A stretch of 64,000 nt of DNA from Helochares maculicollis (taxonomy: Eukaryota; Arthropoda; Insecta; Coleoptera; Hydrophilidae). Below the pieces are notes generated by a model. It was not told where the DNA came from and searched no databases. It saw only the letters and a program-made list of their open reading frames with translations. The position numbers and the translations under genes were made by a program. Shown piece after piece: positions 24,066 through 37,089 of the stretch. The stretch lies in NCBI GenBank assembly GCA_033557835.1, contig JAWQRO010000040.1, forward strand, positions 1 to 64,000. The letters run 5' to 3'. Every line of letters starts with the position of its first letter. Positions within the stretch are counted from its first letter, which is position 1.

Positions 24066-24573
24066 CTACAGCATATTTAAGAAATGAATAGTATAGGGCA
24101 GATCTTGTCGTGGTGATAGATGAATATTAAGCAGAAGGGGCGTCTAACCATTTAAAGGAAATAGGCAGTCGGGTATCCAGAAAGGGAGAGCGGCGCACAT
24201 TAAGGGAAAGGGTTGAATTGCAAGCGTGGATTATGGAAAAAGATCCGTAGATTAAGGAGAAAGATCCTGTTGCAGCTACTTAAATGGCATAGATATTTTA
24301 TTGTTGAGTGTATGTAAATGAAAATATCTGAATTTAGAACTATTGTCCAACGGGACGTGAAATCACAACATGATAAAGCGTAATAAAACCGCGGCCTGCA
24401 AATGAGTCATGTGGCTGGTACAAGTCGTGTTAAATGAGTAGGTAGTAACGCGCAAAATCACACGTACTATTATGTGTCGAGAAAAACGAATCTAAACAAT
24501 TAAAAACGATTCTGAATTCTAAAAGCGAAAATCTAATGCTCGATCATAATTAATTTTCTTTTTTTATTTTCAG
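24066..24573. other. osa: Intronic sequence ending in a strong splice acceptor
   Basis: No gene. It ends in a pyrimidine tract and acceptor (taattttctttttttatttt, then cag at 24571-24573). Confidence 0.5.
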
Positions 24574-24615
24574 GTAAGTGGAACAGCTTTGGCTCAATCT
24601 GGTGTCTTCGTGGAT
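24574..24615 (+). other. osa: 42-nt cassette exon or recursive-splicing (ratchet) site of osa
   Basis: A strong pyrimidine tract and CAG (24571-24573) is followed with no gap by GTAAGT (24574-24579), the perfect juxtaposed acceptor/donor of a recursive splice site. A second perfect donor, GTAAGT, starts at 24616. The 42 nt between them are open in phase 0 (VSGTALAQSGVFVD), and the next osa exon (38577) also starts in phase 0, so inclusion would keep the frame. Two readings fit: a zero-length ratchet exon used to remove the giant intron in steps, with the 42 nt acting as the exon-definition segment; or a short alternative exon. The peptide has no counterpart that I recognise in fly Osa, which favours the ratchet reading. 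Confidence 0.65.
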
Positions 24616-27600
24616 GTAAGTAACCACTCTAAAATATGACGTTATAATGGCGGCGCAAAAACGCCATTTCAAAACGAAAACGACCAACATGATCGCCTTG
24701 ATACAAAACATTTGGTTTTAAATATAAACATACTAAGCTGGTTATCAGTAGAAAAGGGTTAGGATGTGATTGTTAACGTGGCCTTAACCTGTTACTAGAT
24801 GAATTATGATTAGACCAGGGATTTGTTCAGTTTGTATGTTGATATTTCAATTGCAGGAATAACCCAAAATAAGTTCAGAATATATTTAAATGCTTAGTTA
24901 AAGTTTAACATTAGGGATTCTTCATATGATTGTATAAAATTCATAGTGTAACCAATAATCGTTGTTTGCACCTGTTAATGTGTTGACAAACTTGAGACCT
25001 CCAGGCAGTATCCCTTTTTTTAGACTCAATTAATATTACTTATATTTCAACCATAAAATTATGAATTAACAAATGTTTGACATGATACCCATAATATTTG
25101 GTAGCAAACGCATCAAGTTGGGTTGAAATAAACGTTAAAATACCCCTAAACGATGTTAATGTGGTCTTAGATGGGACTTTATCGATTTAACTAGGGCGTT
25201 TAAATCTTTTTACGCCGCTTAAACAGATTTGGCTTGCAAGAATGAGACTTTAGGGTTAATGTGGGTGGAAACTAAGACGTCCGCATATTAGGTTAAAATG
25301 GTTTTATCAGATCCTAAAATGACCTTGGTTAACAAGTTCCTGAGAATACATGAAGATAAAACCGTCACTCGTTGATTTTAACACGTTGGGAATATGCCTG
25401 ACTGGAATGAAGTAATAAAGTATTGATTTTTTATTAAATGCAACGGTGGCAACTAGGGACGTGAAGTTAACATAACGACCCTGTCATGTAAGTTGTACAA
25501 AGAGAAAACGCATGACAAGCGAGGCGGTGCAGCCGACGAGCCCTAGGGTCTTATGTAGGAAAAATTGCGTGCTTGACGAGAAAAAGCCATCTCGTTTATG
25601 ATACCAACACACCCATCAATAGCGCACAAAAACCCGAGCTTTTATCATCGTGAAGGTTCTACAAACACTTCTAACTAAAATAATAAAAATCAATCGGCAT
25701 TTTCGTGTAAATTATGAAATCGGTTTTATAAGAAATAAAATCATTCGATATTTCTTTACTAAATAAACTAAGACGAACCTATTTCGACAAGCTATATCAG
25801 AGTCTTGTAAACCTGTTTGAAGTATTTCAGTTCTATCTAAATTGATAAGGAGTTATCAGGATTACCCGATATAATTTTTTATAAAAGTTGTACGTTGCAA
25901 AAGCGAATTGCAACATTTTCCTCGTGTACGATCGCATCAAGGCTACTTTTCGTTGAAAGCCGTTTGATCAGACAAATTAGAAGCACCACTTTTATGGGAA
26001 ACGCGAAGTAGTTCAAGCCTGCTATTTCGAAATAACTCTATTTTCCAGACACGTTTCTTACTGTTGACATTGGCGTTAAAGCGGGTTCATGAAATATTAA
26101 AATGGTTTTATGGGATGTAAATACAGTCTTAGCAAACAGCATGTTAGGGAGGTTGCGGTTAACACAAGCATTCAAACGTTATTTGTTGTATTAATATGGT
26201 TTGTGAACTAATAACACGATACGAGAGAATAGACCAAACGTTGGTGTATATAATAATGTAGGCCTTACTCTGTGGATTACTTTCCGAGTTTGTAGATTAC
26301 GACAATCGATAATTTTTACTTGCATTTTCTTTAAGCACACGAATAAATAAAGGCGAAAGAGACCAAGTTTGGACTGTATGGTTGGTGGTTTAGAGTTGGT
26401 GTTCCACACGTTTTAATTGAATTATTTGAAATCTGCTATATTTACATTTTGTTTTCATGATGTTCGCGTTTCATAGGCCATGCGCGTCGTTCTTTAAAAT
26501 GCGTCTAATGAATCTAAAATAATAGTTGGCCAATGTAGTACTTAAAAATTTGATTTATTTCAGATTATGGCACTCATCATTAAGTCTGTTTAACTATGAA
26601 ACGGCACAAAGCCATTTACAATTATACATGAGCAAAATTACATTCTCGATTCGTACATTTGCAGATCTGCTCTGTGGTTGATTTATAAACCACAGAGTGT
26701 GTGTATATAAAGTTTAGTACATAATTGATAGGAGACAAATTGCTATCCTAGCTCGCAGAAAACGCCAACTAGATCAATATGTGCTCAAACACGGAAAAAG
26801 TGATTTTCTACGCAGATAAATTTTAAAGTGCACACTAAAATAACAAAATCTAAGCACTGCTTTGTGCAATGCTTATTCTGAAATGGGTTAACCGATACTT
26901 TAAATATGCCTCGTAGTAGTAGACTTATAATGTATGCAATTGATTCATAGCATAAAACATAGTAATAGTAAAATACCTGCCTTGTCCTTATCAAGTGAAA
27001 CGTAGTACAAATTGGGCAATATCTATTGAAATAGGTGTTAAATTAGTCTTATCGAATAGTGTTAAAACAAACATAGATGTTAAAACGACCTTGTCAAACA
27101 AATTACGATAAAAGGTTCGTGTTAAATGGTTCTTATCAAATAGAATGTGACAAAAGATTGATGACAAACCGGCTTTTTGAGACGCATGTGATAGAGGATC
27201 GTTGAGGGGATGCCTAGGTGCTAAAACACAAATCGAGGGCTTTTCCCGTAACGGAGACAAGGTGCAAGGTGCCGCAGGTAGAATTGCGCACCTGTTCCGG
27301 TGATGCAAGTGACTTACAACTGGGTTTATTTAAATAATAGAGCCACTTGCCCTTGTGAGCAATAGTCCAGTTGGAATTGATGCCTCCCTAAACCGAAGGC
27401 ATTTAGAAACTTCCCAGAAACGATCAAGTATATTATTTATGTGAAAAAGGAGTCACGTAGTTAAATAGAAAGGAAGTATGTGTATGTCTGAAAAAGAATC
27501 ACCCCCTTAGATGAGCAACATTTTTACTAGGAAGCAGCAACGTCTTTACTCAGTGGAGCAGTCTTCACTTGCTGAAGCAAAGTTTCTACTTAAAGAATGA

Positions 27601-28689
27601 ACGACTTTATCTACACTAGATTTTAGAGGTACTTCGTCTGCAAATGAAAAATTAGAAATGTTCTTTGACATCAATAATTGGCGGCCGCTGAAAATACCTT
27701 AAAAATCTGTCATAACCTACTCGAACATACATACACTCACTGACTCGACGATCTCATTACAATAAGTGCGACAGGTCAGTGACATAAACAAGGTTGATTA
27801 CTCGATTATCACCAACGTCAAATTTATTTGCTATTAAAATACACCGAACCTGATACGGTCGGTTCAATGGAATTTCATGAATGAACCATGCGCCCAAATA
27901 TTAGTAAGCTTTCAATGTTTTCATTAAACAAATCGTCGCCTCTCTTCTATTAACATAGCGGTTATTAAGTAAAGGAGCCACATTTTACTTTAAACTATAG
28001 ACATCACAAGACTCAAAGGATGTTCGCTCCTCTCTCCAACAGAAGACTTCTGTTTTCCACAATCGTGGAATGTTGTTCTCATTAACCTAAACTTGCAACC
28101 AACGATAAGACAATCAATAGCTTCTCAAAGGAATACGAAAACGGTGTTCCTAAACTAACTGTAAGTGAGACTGAGAATAACCGAGGGTAGCTATTTAACT
28201 AAGGATAGTGTTACAAGCGCAGGTAGTGCATAAATAAATGCTGATAGACATAAGAACTGTTAACAGAAATGATATTAAGCGAAACCAACAAAGCCCGTAG
28301 ACGATTGTCCATTGATTAATGGTGCATCTGTATATAAGAATAGTGATGACACAAGAAACACGTGGGTCACATCCCAAAGTGTATATGTAACGGACAGTTA
28401 CCTGAAGATATTGATGCAAGGAAGAACAGTTACGACCTGAAAAAGTTCATAGAAATAAAACCCCTAACGTGCGTAAACGTAATGTTATCCACTGCACCTG
28501 TTGCAGAGATTAATATCTAAAATGAGTTTCGAAATCAGAATGTAAATGTACGAGGGTAGCTTTTAGTGTTGCATATATCCACGAACCAGTTGATCGTGTT
28601 AATATAGTGCTTTGCGAAATATGCTCTACAAAGAATGATTCGATTTTATAATCGTTCAAACATGTTGCTATTCCAGCCATCAAATCAAA
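24616..28689. other. osa: osa intron, left part; scattered degenerate repeats
   Basis: No exon seen. A motif near gtgttaaaatggtcttatca recurs loosely on the plus strand (about 25155, 25292, 26090, 27035, 27061, 27119) and forms a short degenerate array of roughly 24-bp spacing at 27030-27180. One copy of the dispersed module lies at 25516-25546 (gcgaggcggtgcagccgacg, then agccc). Confidence 0.4.
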
Positions 28690-29760
28690 AGTTTCCAGAC
28701 ATTTGTTGGTCTTAAACATGTGGCTCGTCGGCTTTGCCGCTATTCAACTTGTTAACTGTCAGCTTCGCGTATCAAGCTCTTTGATAGGTAGGTGGTTTTA
28801 CTCTTATCGCTCGTCAATCGCCGCCGCGCTTATCAAGTTATGCAACTGTTCCAGTTTTTGCATGGTTTGCTTGATAAAATTCTTTGGAGGTTTGGTGGCT
28901 TGAAGCATGTGGCTCGTTGGCTTCGCCTTCTTGCCTCTGTAGTGCTTTAATTGTGTGCTTGATTAAAGTCTTTGGTTGTTAGTTAAACCTTAACCTTCGG
29001 ATCCTGGCTTGAAAAGTCTATAAATTGTTTTCGCGATCAAAGTTTTTGGACGTTTGGTGGCTATAAGCATGTAGTTAGTCAGCTTCTGCTCGCCTATCAG
29101 GTTTTTAAATCGGTCGCCACGATAAACATTTTTGGATATTTGCTGGCTTTGAGCATGCAGCTCGTTGGCTGCATCTCCTCACTGGACAAGTTCTCAAATA
29201 AAAACCTGCATTAAAAATCTGCTTTTTTGGTGAAGGTTGTGGCCTACCAAGCTTTTGAATTATTTTCTCATGAGTAGTCTTTATCCATTGCGGGGTCTTA
29301 GCTTGTATCATTTTTGCTGCCTCGTGTATCAATGTCTTAAATTGAGGATACAACATTTTTGTGGTTAGCATATGGCTCGTCGGCTTCGCCTCCTCTCCTA
29401 TCAAAGTCTTGCATTATTTTCTCCTTAAAAATGAATCCGTTTGATAGCTTTCCGCTTGTGCCTCCTCGCTTATCAAGTTCGTACCTTCAATAAAAGCGAT
29501 GGTCTTTGGGTGGTAGGAAGCATGTGGCTCATCGGTCTCGCCATTTGGCTTATCGACCTTTTAAACTACTTCCTTCATAAAAGTATCAGTTTCGTGGCCT
29601 TAAGGTGGTGGACAAAACTCTTAAATTATTTTTACGATAAAAGTCGTCTTTTGGAGATTATACTGTGGTTCATCGGCTTCGCTCTTTCGCATATCAAGCT
29701 TTTCAATCGACTTTTCCATAAGTCTGTGGTCATTTGGTGGTGTTAGATTGATTGTTCTCC
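28690..29760 (-). repeat. Cluster of the dispersed module, minus orientation, about 8 copies
   Basis: Cores at about 28717-28742, 28906-28940, 29067-29100, 29150-29190, 29367-29402, 29450-29475 (partial), 29518-29550 and 29665-29700 are reverse complements of the 3515-3860 core; the best is gtggctcgtcggcttcgcc. Between them recur tttggtggctt, aagtctttgg and ataaaagt segments, so a larger unit of roughly 80-190 bp is repeated with indels. The minus-strand reading of the core at 29367-29402 is GEEAKPTSH, as in the other cluster. Confidence 0.75.
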
Positions 29761-30079
29761 TGTTTCATCTCGAGTCCCTTGCAGATTTTAAATTGTTCGT
29801 TCTAGCATGTCTGTTGAATGGTGGAGGATGAAGCGTGGTTCCTACAGTATATTCTGCATCCTTTCAAATGCTTTCATCGGTTTTTCGATAAGTCTTTACT
29901 CCTTTGGTGTTCTTAAATTTATGGTTCGCCTGTTTCATCACTATGCCCTGACAGTTTGTCCATCTGTTGTCATGTCTTTTTTAATAACGCACCTTATTAT
30001 ATGAGTCTTTTACTGTTGTAACTCGGTTTCCATGCATCCCCACTCTTTTTCTTTATTTTTTCGTCAGAAAACTTAGTCT

Positions 30080-30980
30080 TTGAACTTTGCAGCATGTTCT
30101 CTAACATATCGTCAGTGTTGGTTTTACCCTGTTTGGTCTCCAGCTTGCTGAATCGTACGACATTATTTCCTCAAATATTGTTTTATATTTTTTTTCTTTT
30201 CGTAAAGCTTCTACTCCACAGTATCGAATACTTGAAACATGTTCTTCGTTCTAATTTATTGTTTAAATATTTTTGACCCGTAGTACCGTTGGAAAATATG
30301 CATCCTAAGTAGGTAATTTGGTGTGGTCCTCTAATGAGGTCTTCCTCAAGTTGGTCTTCTGCATTTCTGTTCTATCTTTTGTAATATTATGTCTTATTGA
30401 AGTTGATGTCCATTTCGGCTGTCAGATTATATTATTAGGATCTTCTGTCTTACACTTGGTCTTTTGTGAAGCTTTATGTTAGTAAACGGGCATCCATGCT
30501 TTTACACATACTTTAGCAATTCGAATCATTTGGAATTATTCAAGGTTAATTTTGAATAGCGTTCACCATGTCGCACATTTCTTCTGAAGACCCGATTTAT
30601 TTGGTCGGAGTTTGTCAACAAATCGTAGGATCAAAATTAATTGTTTTTAAGTTGTCTTTGTATGGCATTATTAATTTGTTAGATACTCTTATAATTTTTA
30701 TATTGTGGGTATCACACATATACCATGATTATTTGAGCATCATCTTCGGTCTTCGAATAAAATATAAACGTTGGGTATGCTTCCGTTTATTCCGATGATA
30801 ATAGTCACGAGGATGATCCTGCCGAATTATTGCTTTTTTGTATATCTTTTTGCCGATCTTTTAGCATTCTTTCACTCCACTTTTGTTTTCCCTAATACGT
30901 TTCCGATTCTGACTTGCATTTCGTTTATGTTGATAAATTCTGGCATCCCTACCTGTAATAGTTTCTAATAATAAGTTTCC
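30080..30980 (-). mobile_element. Decayed non-LTR reverse transcriptase, C-terminal part
   Basis: On the minus strand the segment near 30345-30200 reads IRGPHQITYLGCIFSNGTTG, then a KLERR...KYSILWSRSFTK stretch, which fits the end of the reverse transcriptase domain in insect non-LTR elements (FKYLGSIFxxxGxS...ILWSK). Upstream, KTEDDAQIIMVYV near 30740-30705 fits the region after the FADD box, and DINFNKT near 30400 fits the block before FKYLG. Frames shift repeatedly. The boundaries are approximate. Confidence 0.6.
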
Positions 30981-33900
30981 AATTCTTCTAATTTCATATG
31001 TTCTATGAGACATTTTTCTTTATTATTGATTTTGGTGTTTTAAACATCTTCCAGGATTTAGACATTTCTGTGTCCGAAATATTCAGTAGTGTTCCATATG
31101 TGAATTATGTATATTTAATTGTATCTTTTTGATGCAGTATTCATAGAGTTTGTGCGGAATAACATTGTAGGTGTGCTAAGGAATACTGGATCGTAGCACA
31201 AGTTTTTACAATTTATTCCGTAAGATACACCTCTCACAAAACTATGTTGTTCCACGCAGGTGAACATTTGTTTTCTTCCCAATTTCTCACTGTCCAAGTC
31301 TAGTCGCCTTCCAAATTTTACATCGGAGACGCCGATTGTCTGCCAACTCTAGACCCTTAATTGCGGTTTATGAATTATTCTTTTTTTTTACAAGAATTTA
31401 CTCATGACAGGTACGTGGTGCTTTCAAGACGATTCTCTATATTTTGTCAAAAATAAATGACTGGTGATAGTTGGCGCAAGGAAATGCTCCGAAAGTTTGA
31501 CCAAATAACTTTAAAATTCACAATTACTCTTTCGTTTTTACTGATACTACAACTTCAATTAAGATATAAGTCCTTTTTCTTTAATTAGATGTTTGCTAGA
31601 GACTAATATTTCCATTAATACATCAACGGGAAGATTTCGGCAAATATGGAAGGTTATCGCTTGAAGGCTTTGAATAGGTCACAAACAAATAAACAAAGCC
31701 AAAACGATTGATAGTTACGCTTAAATTTGTCTCGGCAAATCCATCAGCTAAGGAAGCTAAGGGGGAGCAAAAGAGTGGGTGTAGGAGGAGGCGCCTCCTG
31801 AGCTTTCCCAGAAATTATGAATGTTCTCATTTTAACAAAACATCAACACGGCTTATTAATCACCTTGAACCACGCGCAACGTTCAAGTTCAAGGCAATGC
31901 ATTATGCATCATTTACATAAAAGTTACAAATTTATATGCGTGTATATATGAGAAAGGCTGAGCGGTACTTGGGGTATGCAGCGCGGCGTTCCTTCTATGT
32001 GCGCTATAAATAGCAGCAACACTCCTCATTCAGGTGCACCGCACCGGTTTTTTTTAATTGCATTTTTGCCGAATAGAAATTTATCGATTCGGCATTCGTT
32101 TGTTCCACCTGACGTTCGGTTGTTCCATCTGATGACTCACGCCTTTCATTTCTTCGCGATCTGCTTTCGCTCGACAAAAAAGACCTTCACTCGACATTCC
32201 CGCATATATATGTCAGCATAGGGGCAAAATAACTTCCGGCAACTCAATTTAAACGAATTTTCTTGCCAACAAAATCCATTTAGATCAACTCTCACTTCTG
32301 GGACACTACTCTACTCAAGTGTGTATAGATCGACATTTTTTGTTATTAGTCTATCAAAAATTGCCTAAATGGATGCATAAATGTACAAAATGTGAAAAAA
32401 ACTGTTTTCCAGTACGAATAAGCATATGCGATCCTGCAAAAGGACGACCTGTGCCCAAACTGATGTGCAAACAATTGGTGCGAAACAAACGTTACATTCG
32501 TAAACAAGCAAAATCAGCTGTTCATTTGTTTATAATTGCTGGTGACGAATGAATAAATAAATACTTACACACAAACGTGTTTAAAAATAAATTTGTGATA
32601 AAAACTCGGCTGTTACGTAACGCGAAAACTTTATCTAAATATTGAAGTAGATTAAAATAATCTGCCATTAACACACAAATGACTACATTTATTGAGTGGA
32701 ATCGTTTTGTATTGTTTACATTCGTTTGTAACGTATTACAAAAATTATTGAAAACCTGTTGAAACGTCGACGGCATGCGTATGGGGCAAGTCTATTGGAT
32801 TTTGGAATCGTTTTGCCATGGTGACGGTTTGCCAAGAACTTACACTTTCAATTTTCGATTAACACGAACCAATATTTTAATTAGCGAGGAATGTTTTATT
32901 TATTTAGACCAATTAGCGCGATTTCGCTTCACGCGTTTATTTGATAATTGGTGCATAGTTTCCATTGATTTGTTAAGAAGCACCTTACAAATAATGGACT
33001 TGATTCGCGTTGAGCCTGATCCGCAATAAGCTTGATTCGCAATACGCACTTTTCCGCAACACGGATTATATCCAAGAATACAACGCCAACTGCGAAAGGG
33101 GATTCCGTGTCTAAATTTAAACCGAGTGAAGTCACTTTTACCTTGGAATTTGGCAATTAATTGTACACTTACATATTTTATCTATTTTTAACCATAATAT
33201 AAAGAGTATCAGCCTTCAAACTTAACCTTCACCTAGAAATAGTTCGTAAACGATAACACTAATGTTAATGGATTAAATAAAGCCTGGTGCGAATAAAACA
33301 AATTTTGTTGTGTTTACAGTAATAAAGAAGCAACTATATGATATAATCGTACTCAAACAAGAGATGTAAAGTATGTTTGAACAGTGCCTTTGTCCAATTG
33401 TCGATAGTTCATTACAGCTGTGTTCGGTTTTCCGTTCGGATTTTAATCATATAACAATAGTATAACACTCTTATATAAATCTGTGTTATTATTCGTAATA
33501 TTTATTAATTCATTACAACATTGATTTAATCTTTTAGACAATTTTAAACTAATATTATTGGTAATTGGCATTATTTGAAAACTAAATCAAACGCAGCTTA
33601 ATGGCAAATTGAATCAAAGGCAGAATTAATTTTATTATTAATTATTATTGATGAATGTATTTCATTATTAGCTTACATAGAATTTATTTGATATGAAAAT
33701 GCCGGAATTTCTAAATTCGCCTATCAAGCAATATAATAAAATTCTATACGCGACAATCAAATTATTTCAACGCATATTTGTACCCCATAATTTCGACTTT
33801 TCACAAAACAAACTATATTGTCACTTTTCGAGCCTCTCATGAAATAGCATTTGTTATTCTTAGCTTTTAATACGTTTCAAATTTAGTCCCAGTTTTTCAC

Positions 33901-35763
33901 CAGCCCATTTATACCAAAGCTTTCCATCTCGAGAAAATTCGCAAGACCGCGACTTCTAGGTAGCTTTTGCATACAATATTCAATTAAAATTTTATTACAT
34001 TCTGGCCTACCCATAACATATGCAGCAGATTCTAACAACAATTACCATATTTGAAGCCTTCCCACTGAGTCGGATAAATACTACAAATAACCCATATTTC
34101 AAAAATCAACAAGTGACTTTCTTTTTATTTTCAAAAGAAAACCTACACATCTATGACCGAACATTTCTATAAAAATCAATTTTCCTTGGGCTACTGTTTT
34201 TCTCCCAGCTTCACTTCTGTAAATTTACTTGATTTTGAATTAACTTATTATTTTATCCACATTACTAATAGAAGGTAACAGCTCAAACAACTCCTTTTAA
34301 AAATACGATATTATGAGTTGAAGTATTGCATTCGCAAAATCATTTAAGCAGTATTTTACAAATGAAACCTATCTGCTCATCTCGAGGAGAGTTTGTTCTT
34401 TACTTTAACAGCTTGAGCTTCGCCAAATGTTGAAACATACAAACAAGACATTGTGTCGTTAATTTTAAATAACAATCCGTCCAAACTAAATTTCATTTTA
34501 TTAATGAACCAGCGTGTTCTTCTAAAGACTATCCATTTCATCAGCTCCAATTTTCCCAGAGCAACAAACAAAATAAACTGGACTTCCCGTCTCAATGATG
34601 TTATACTTACCTCATTTTCTTGCAATTGGCGTCTCTAGGAAAAATATTTGATCAGATCTTGTAACAAATGATGAAAGCAAAGTGCAACGAAGCTGACCAT
34701 CGCTTCTGGGAACGAAATGCAGCCTTATGTTTTAACTATTAGAACTCCTGTTAATATCGACAAGGAAATGGGTTTCATAGTAACACTTGTTGATGGTTAC
34801 GGGTTTAGTGTGGGCGAATGTAACGTACTTCAACAGGCAGCTAATTCAGGGAAGTAATTGCAAGGGTCTTGCGAACCGTCGCTAACACTTCTTTGGAGGA
34901 ATCTATGGCGTGGGGCATGAGAATCCAGCGGGCACAGGTCAAAGTGCAGAAAAGCCTCACTTTATAAGATCGGAGGAAGAGAGCAAGGCAGACTCAGTTC
35001 GGCTATCTGACTGAGGAGGTCAGTAGGGCTATTAGTCAAATTGATTAAAAAGAAATGTTAACAGATAAATAAATATTGTAAATAATGTTAATACAAAGTA
35101 GCACTATAAAGAAAATAAATAAGCGGCATTTTTGTAGGAGATTAACTAAACAACTCCCTCATGAAAATCGTAATAATAGTTGCTACAAACTACATATTTC
35201 TCATTACAAAAGGCTACTTCGGTTTAAGGAGTTTATATCATAGCCGGTCTAATATCGTTTTCACTAAAAACTTGTTTATTAGATAATATATTTGTACATA
35301 TTTTGACTGTAGTTGTAGTTTTGGATTCTGGGGGGGACAAGTCGATGTTTGACCGCAAGAATCTCTTGCAAGAGTTAGGGGCAAGGCGCATAGGAACAAA
35401 TATATTCAAAGTTTAGTTAGATTTTGTGTAGGACTAGGCTATAAGCAACCGTTAACTTGATATCAGCGAAAAGCCGAGAAAATTCACAGAATATCACTTA
35501 AAATGGAGTTTCGATTTATTTGAGAAATCGTATGGAATTGCGTATGCATTGAACTAAACCAAGCTCATTTTTATTTATTTGTGAACGGATGACTGACAGA
35601 AATATAGAGTAAAATTATGCTTTTATCCTTCATGTTTCAGTTAGATTATTTTGACGAAATCATTTTTGCGTCTAGATACGTCCTTTTCTTTCCTTTTGCA
35701 GTGATGAAAATGAAAGTCTTGACAGTTTGATTTAGAACTACCTATATTTACACTTAAATTGTA
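30981..35763. other. osa: osa intron, middle part, nothing recognised
   Basis: AT-rich sequence without a supported exon, RNA gene or transposon. Short open frames around 32319-33156 match nothing I know. Confidence 0.35.
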
Positions 35764-35868
35764 TCAATATGTTGGTGTCTTACATACGACTTTTGATCGC
35801 GAACATCTCTTAAACGGTCTCTATCTTTGCGCGTTTAAGAGATGTTCGCGATTAACAAACCAACATAC
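35764..35868. repeat. Inverted repeat with perfect 20-bp arms
   Basis: atcgcgaacatctcttaaac at 35796-35815 and its exact reverse complement at 35833-35852 flank a 17-nt spacer. Outside them, tcaatatgttggtgt (35764-35778) and aaccaacatactga (about 35858-35872) are also near-complementary, with about 17 unpaired bases on the left and 5 on the right. A perfect hairpin in otherwise degenerate intron suggests a recent miniature inverted-repeat element or a small hairpin RNA locus. Confidence 0.85.
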
Positions 35869-35872
35869 TGAT

Positions 35873-37089
35873 AAGATTTATAGTAACAAGTTTTCTGGAA
35901 ATTAAGTCCAAATAAATTGTACATAGAACTGTTCGTTCTGTTCGCTACTATAATAAATGCGAAGAAATACAAGAGGTCGCAGAATATCACTAAAAACAAA
36001 TAGAGTTTCGAATTCAAAAGCTATTAATTTTGCGTATAAATTTTAATGGAAATTTTGTTTAGAAACCTTTGACCTTCGTGTATCCGTTTTGTCTCGCGCA
36101 AGAGCCGCGTAGCCAAAAGCCTTTATACTAATTCTAATGGTTGTAATTTCGTGTAGAAGGGAATGTTAGGCAAGGACACTCCAGATTTTGACTTTGAATT
36201 TACTTCCGCGGCACCACCTGACACCTACAAAAACTGGAATCCCTGAACAAAAAGACGCTAGAATAAGACGAAGTCAAAACCTTAATCTCATCACATTTTG
36301 AGAAAATACCCACTGGCCCCATCCCACGTTGACGATTTTCTGCCAGGAAATCCTCGAATCCACCAAATACCCTTAACGCAACATCTATATGACAGTACAG
36401 GCATATTTAATTGATATTGCGTTTGTCTCTGTATTTTAGGGTTCCAGGCAATCCCTTTGATGTTGTAAATGGTCATTAGTTGCTATTGACATTTGCTTTC
36501 TGCCTTTCATGGCTTATCAACTCAATTTGTACCCATACTTTTAATCTAACCCCACCTTCTGTGCTCTAGCGATGAGTTTTATTCAATTTTTCTGTCCATA
36601 ACACAGCCGACTGCCTTCTAAAATATCAACGAAAAGTTAATTTCGTTATTTTTTCACAAAACCCACCGCTAACTTGACGTCCGTTATCCCTTGCAAACTT
36701 TGTTAGCCTTTGAAGCAGCGATGCTAAAAAACACTTTCCCATCATGTATCGTTGATAACTTAATTAAACATTTGTCTTGAGGCCTAAATATTCCGCTAAA
36801 CAGGTTTTCCCCTTTCAGCACTTCCCTGGTGCAATTAAATGCCAGTTGTTAACCGAAGGCGCTATCCTAAAAGCGTCATTAATCTAAAGTCATCTCAAAA
36901 AGGCGTCACAGGCACAAATCTATGTTGCAGGGGTTATGATGGACTTCGCATCTTCATGCGTCGCATCGCTTTCTTCTTGAATTAAAATTTTCTAGCTGTA
37001 TTATTGGTGTTTGTGGGTATATGAAAGCATATATTCTTAAGAACAATTCACATTTTCAGCCACATCTTCAAATCGAGGCTTTAGCCGAT
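35873..37089. other. osa: osa intron, nothing firm
   Basis: 35975-36012 (cgcagaatatcac, then gagtttcga) resembles 35483-35510 (cacagaatatcac, then gagtttcga), a possible direct duplication flanking the inverted repeat. Otherwise nothing. Confidence 0.4.

Noticed and set aside
29105..29404. 99-codon minus-strand frame beginning MIGEEAKPTSH
   Set aside because: It spans the dispersed repeat cluster; the start matches the repeat core and the rest has no recognisable domain.
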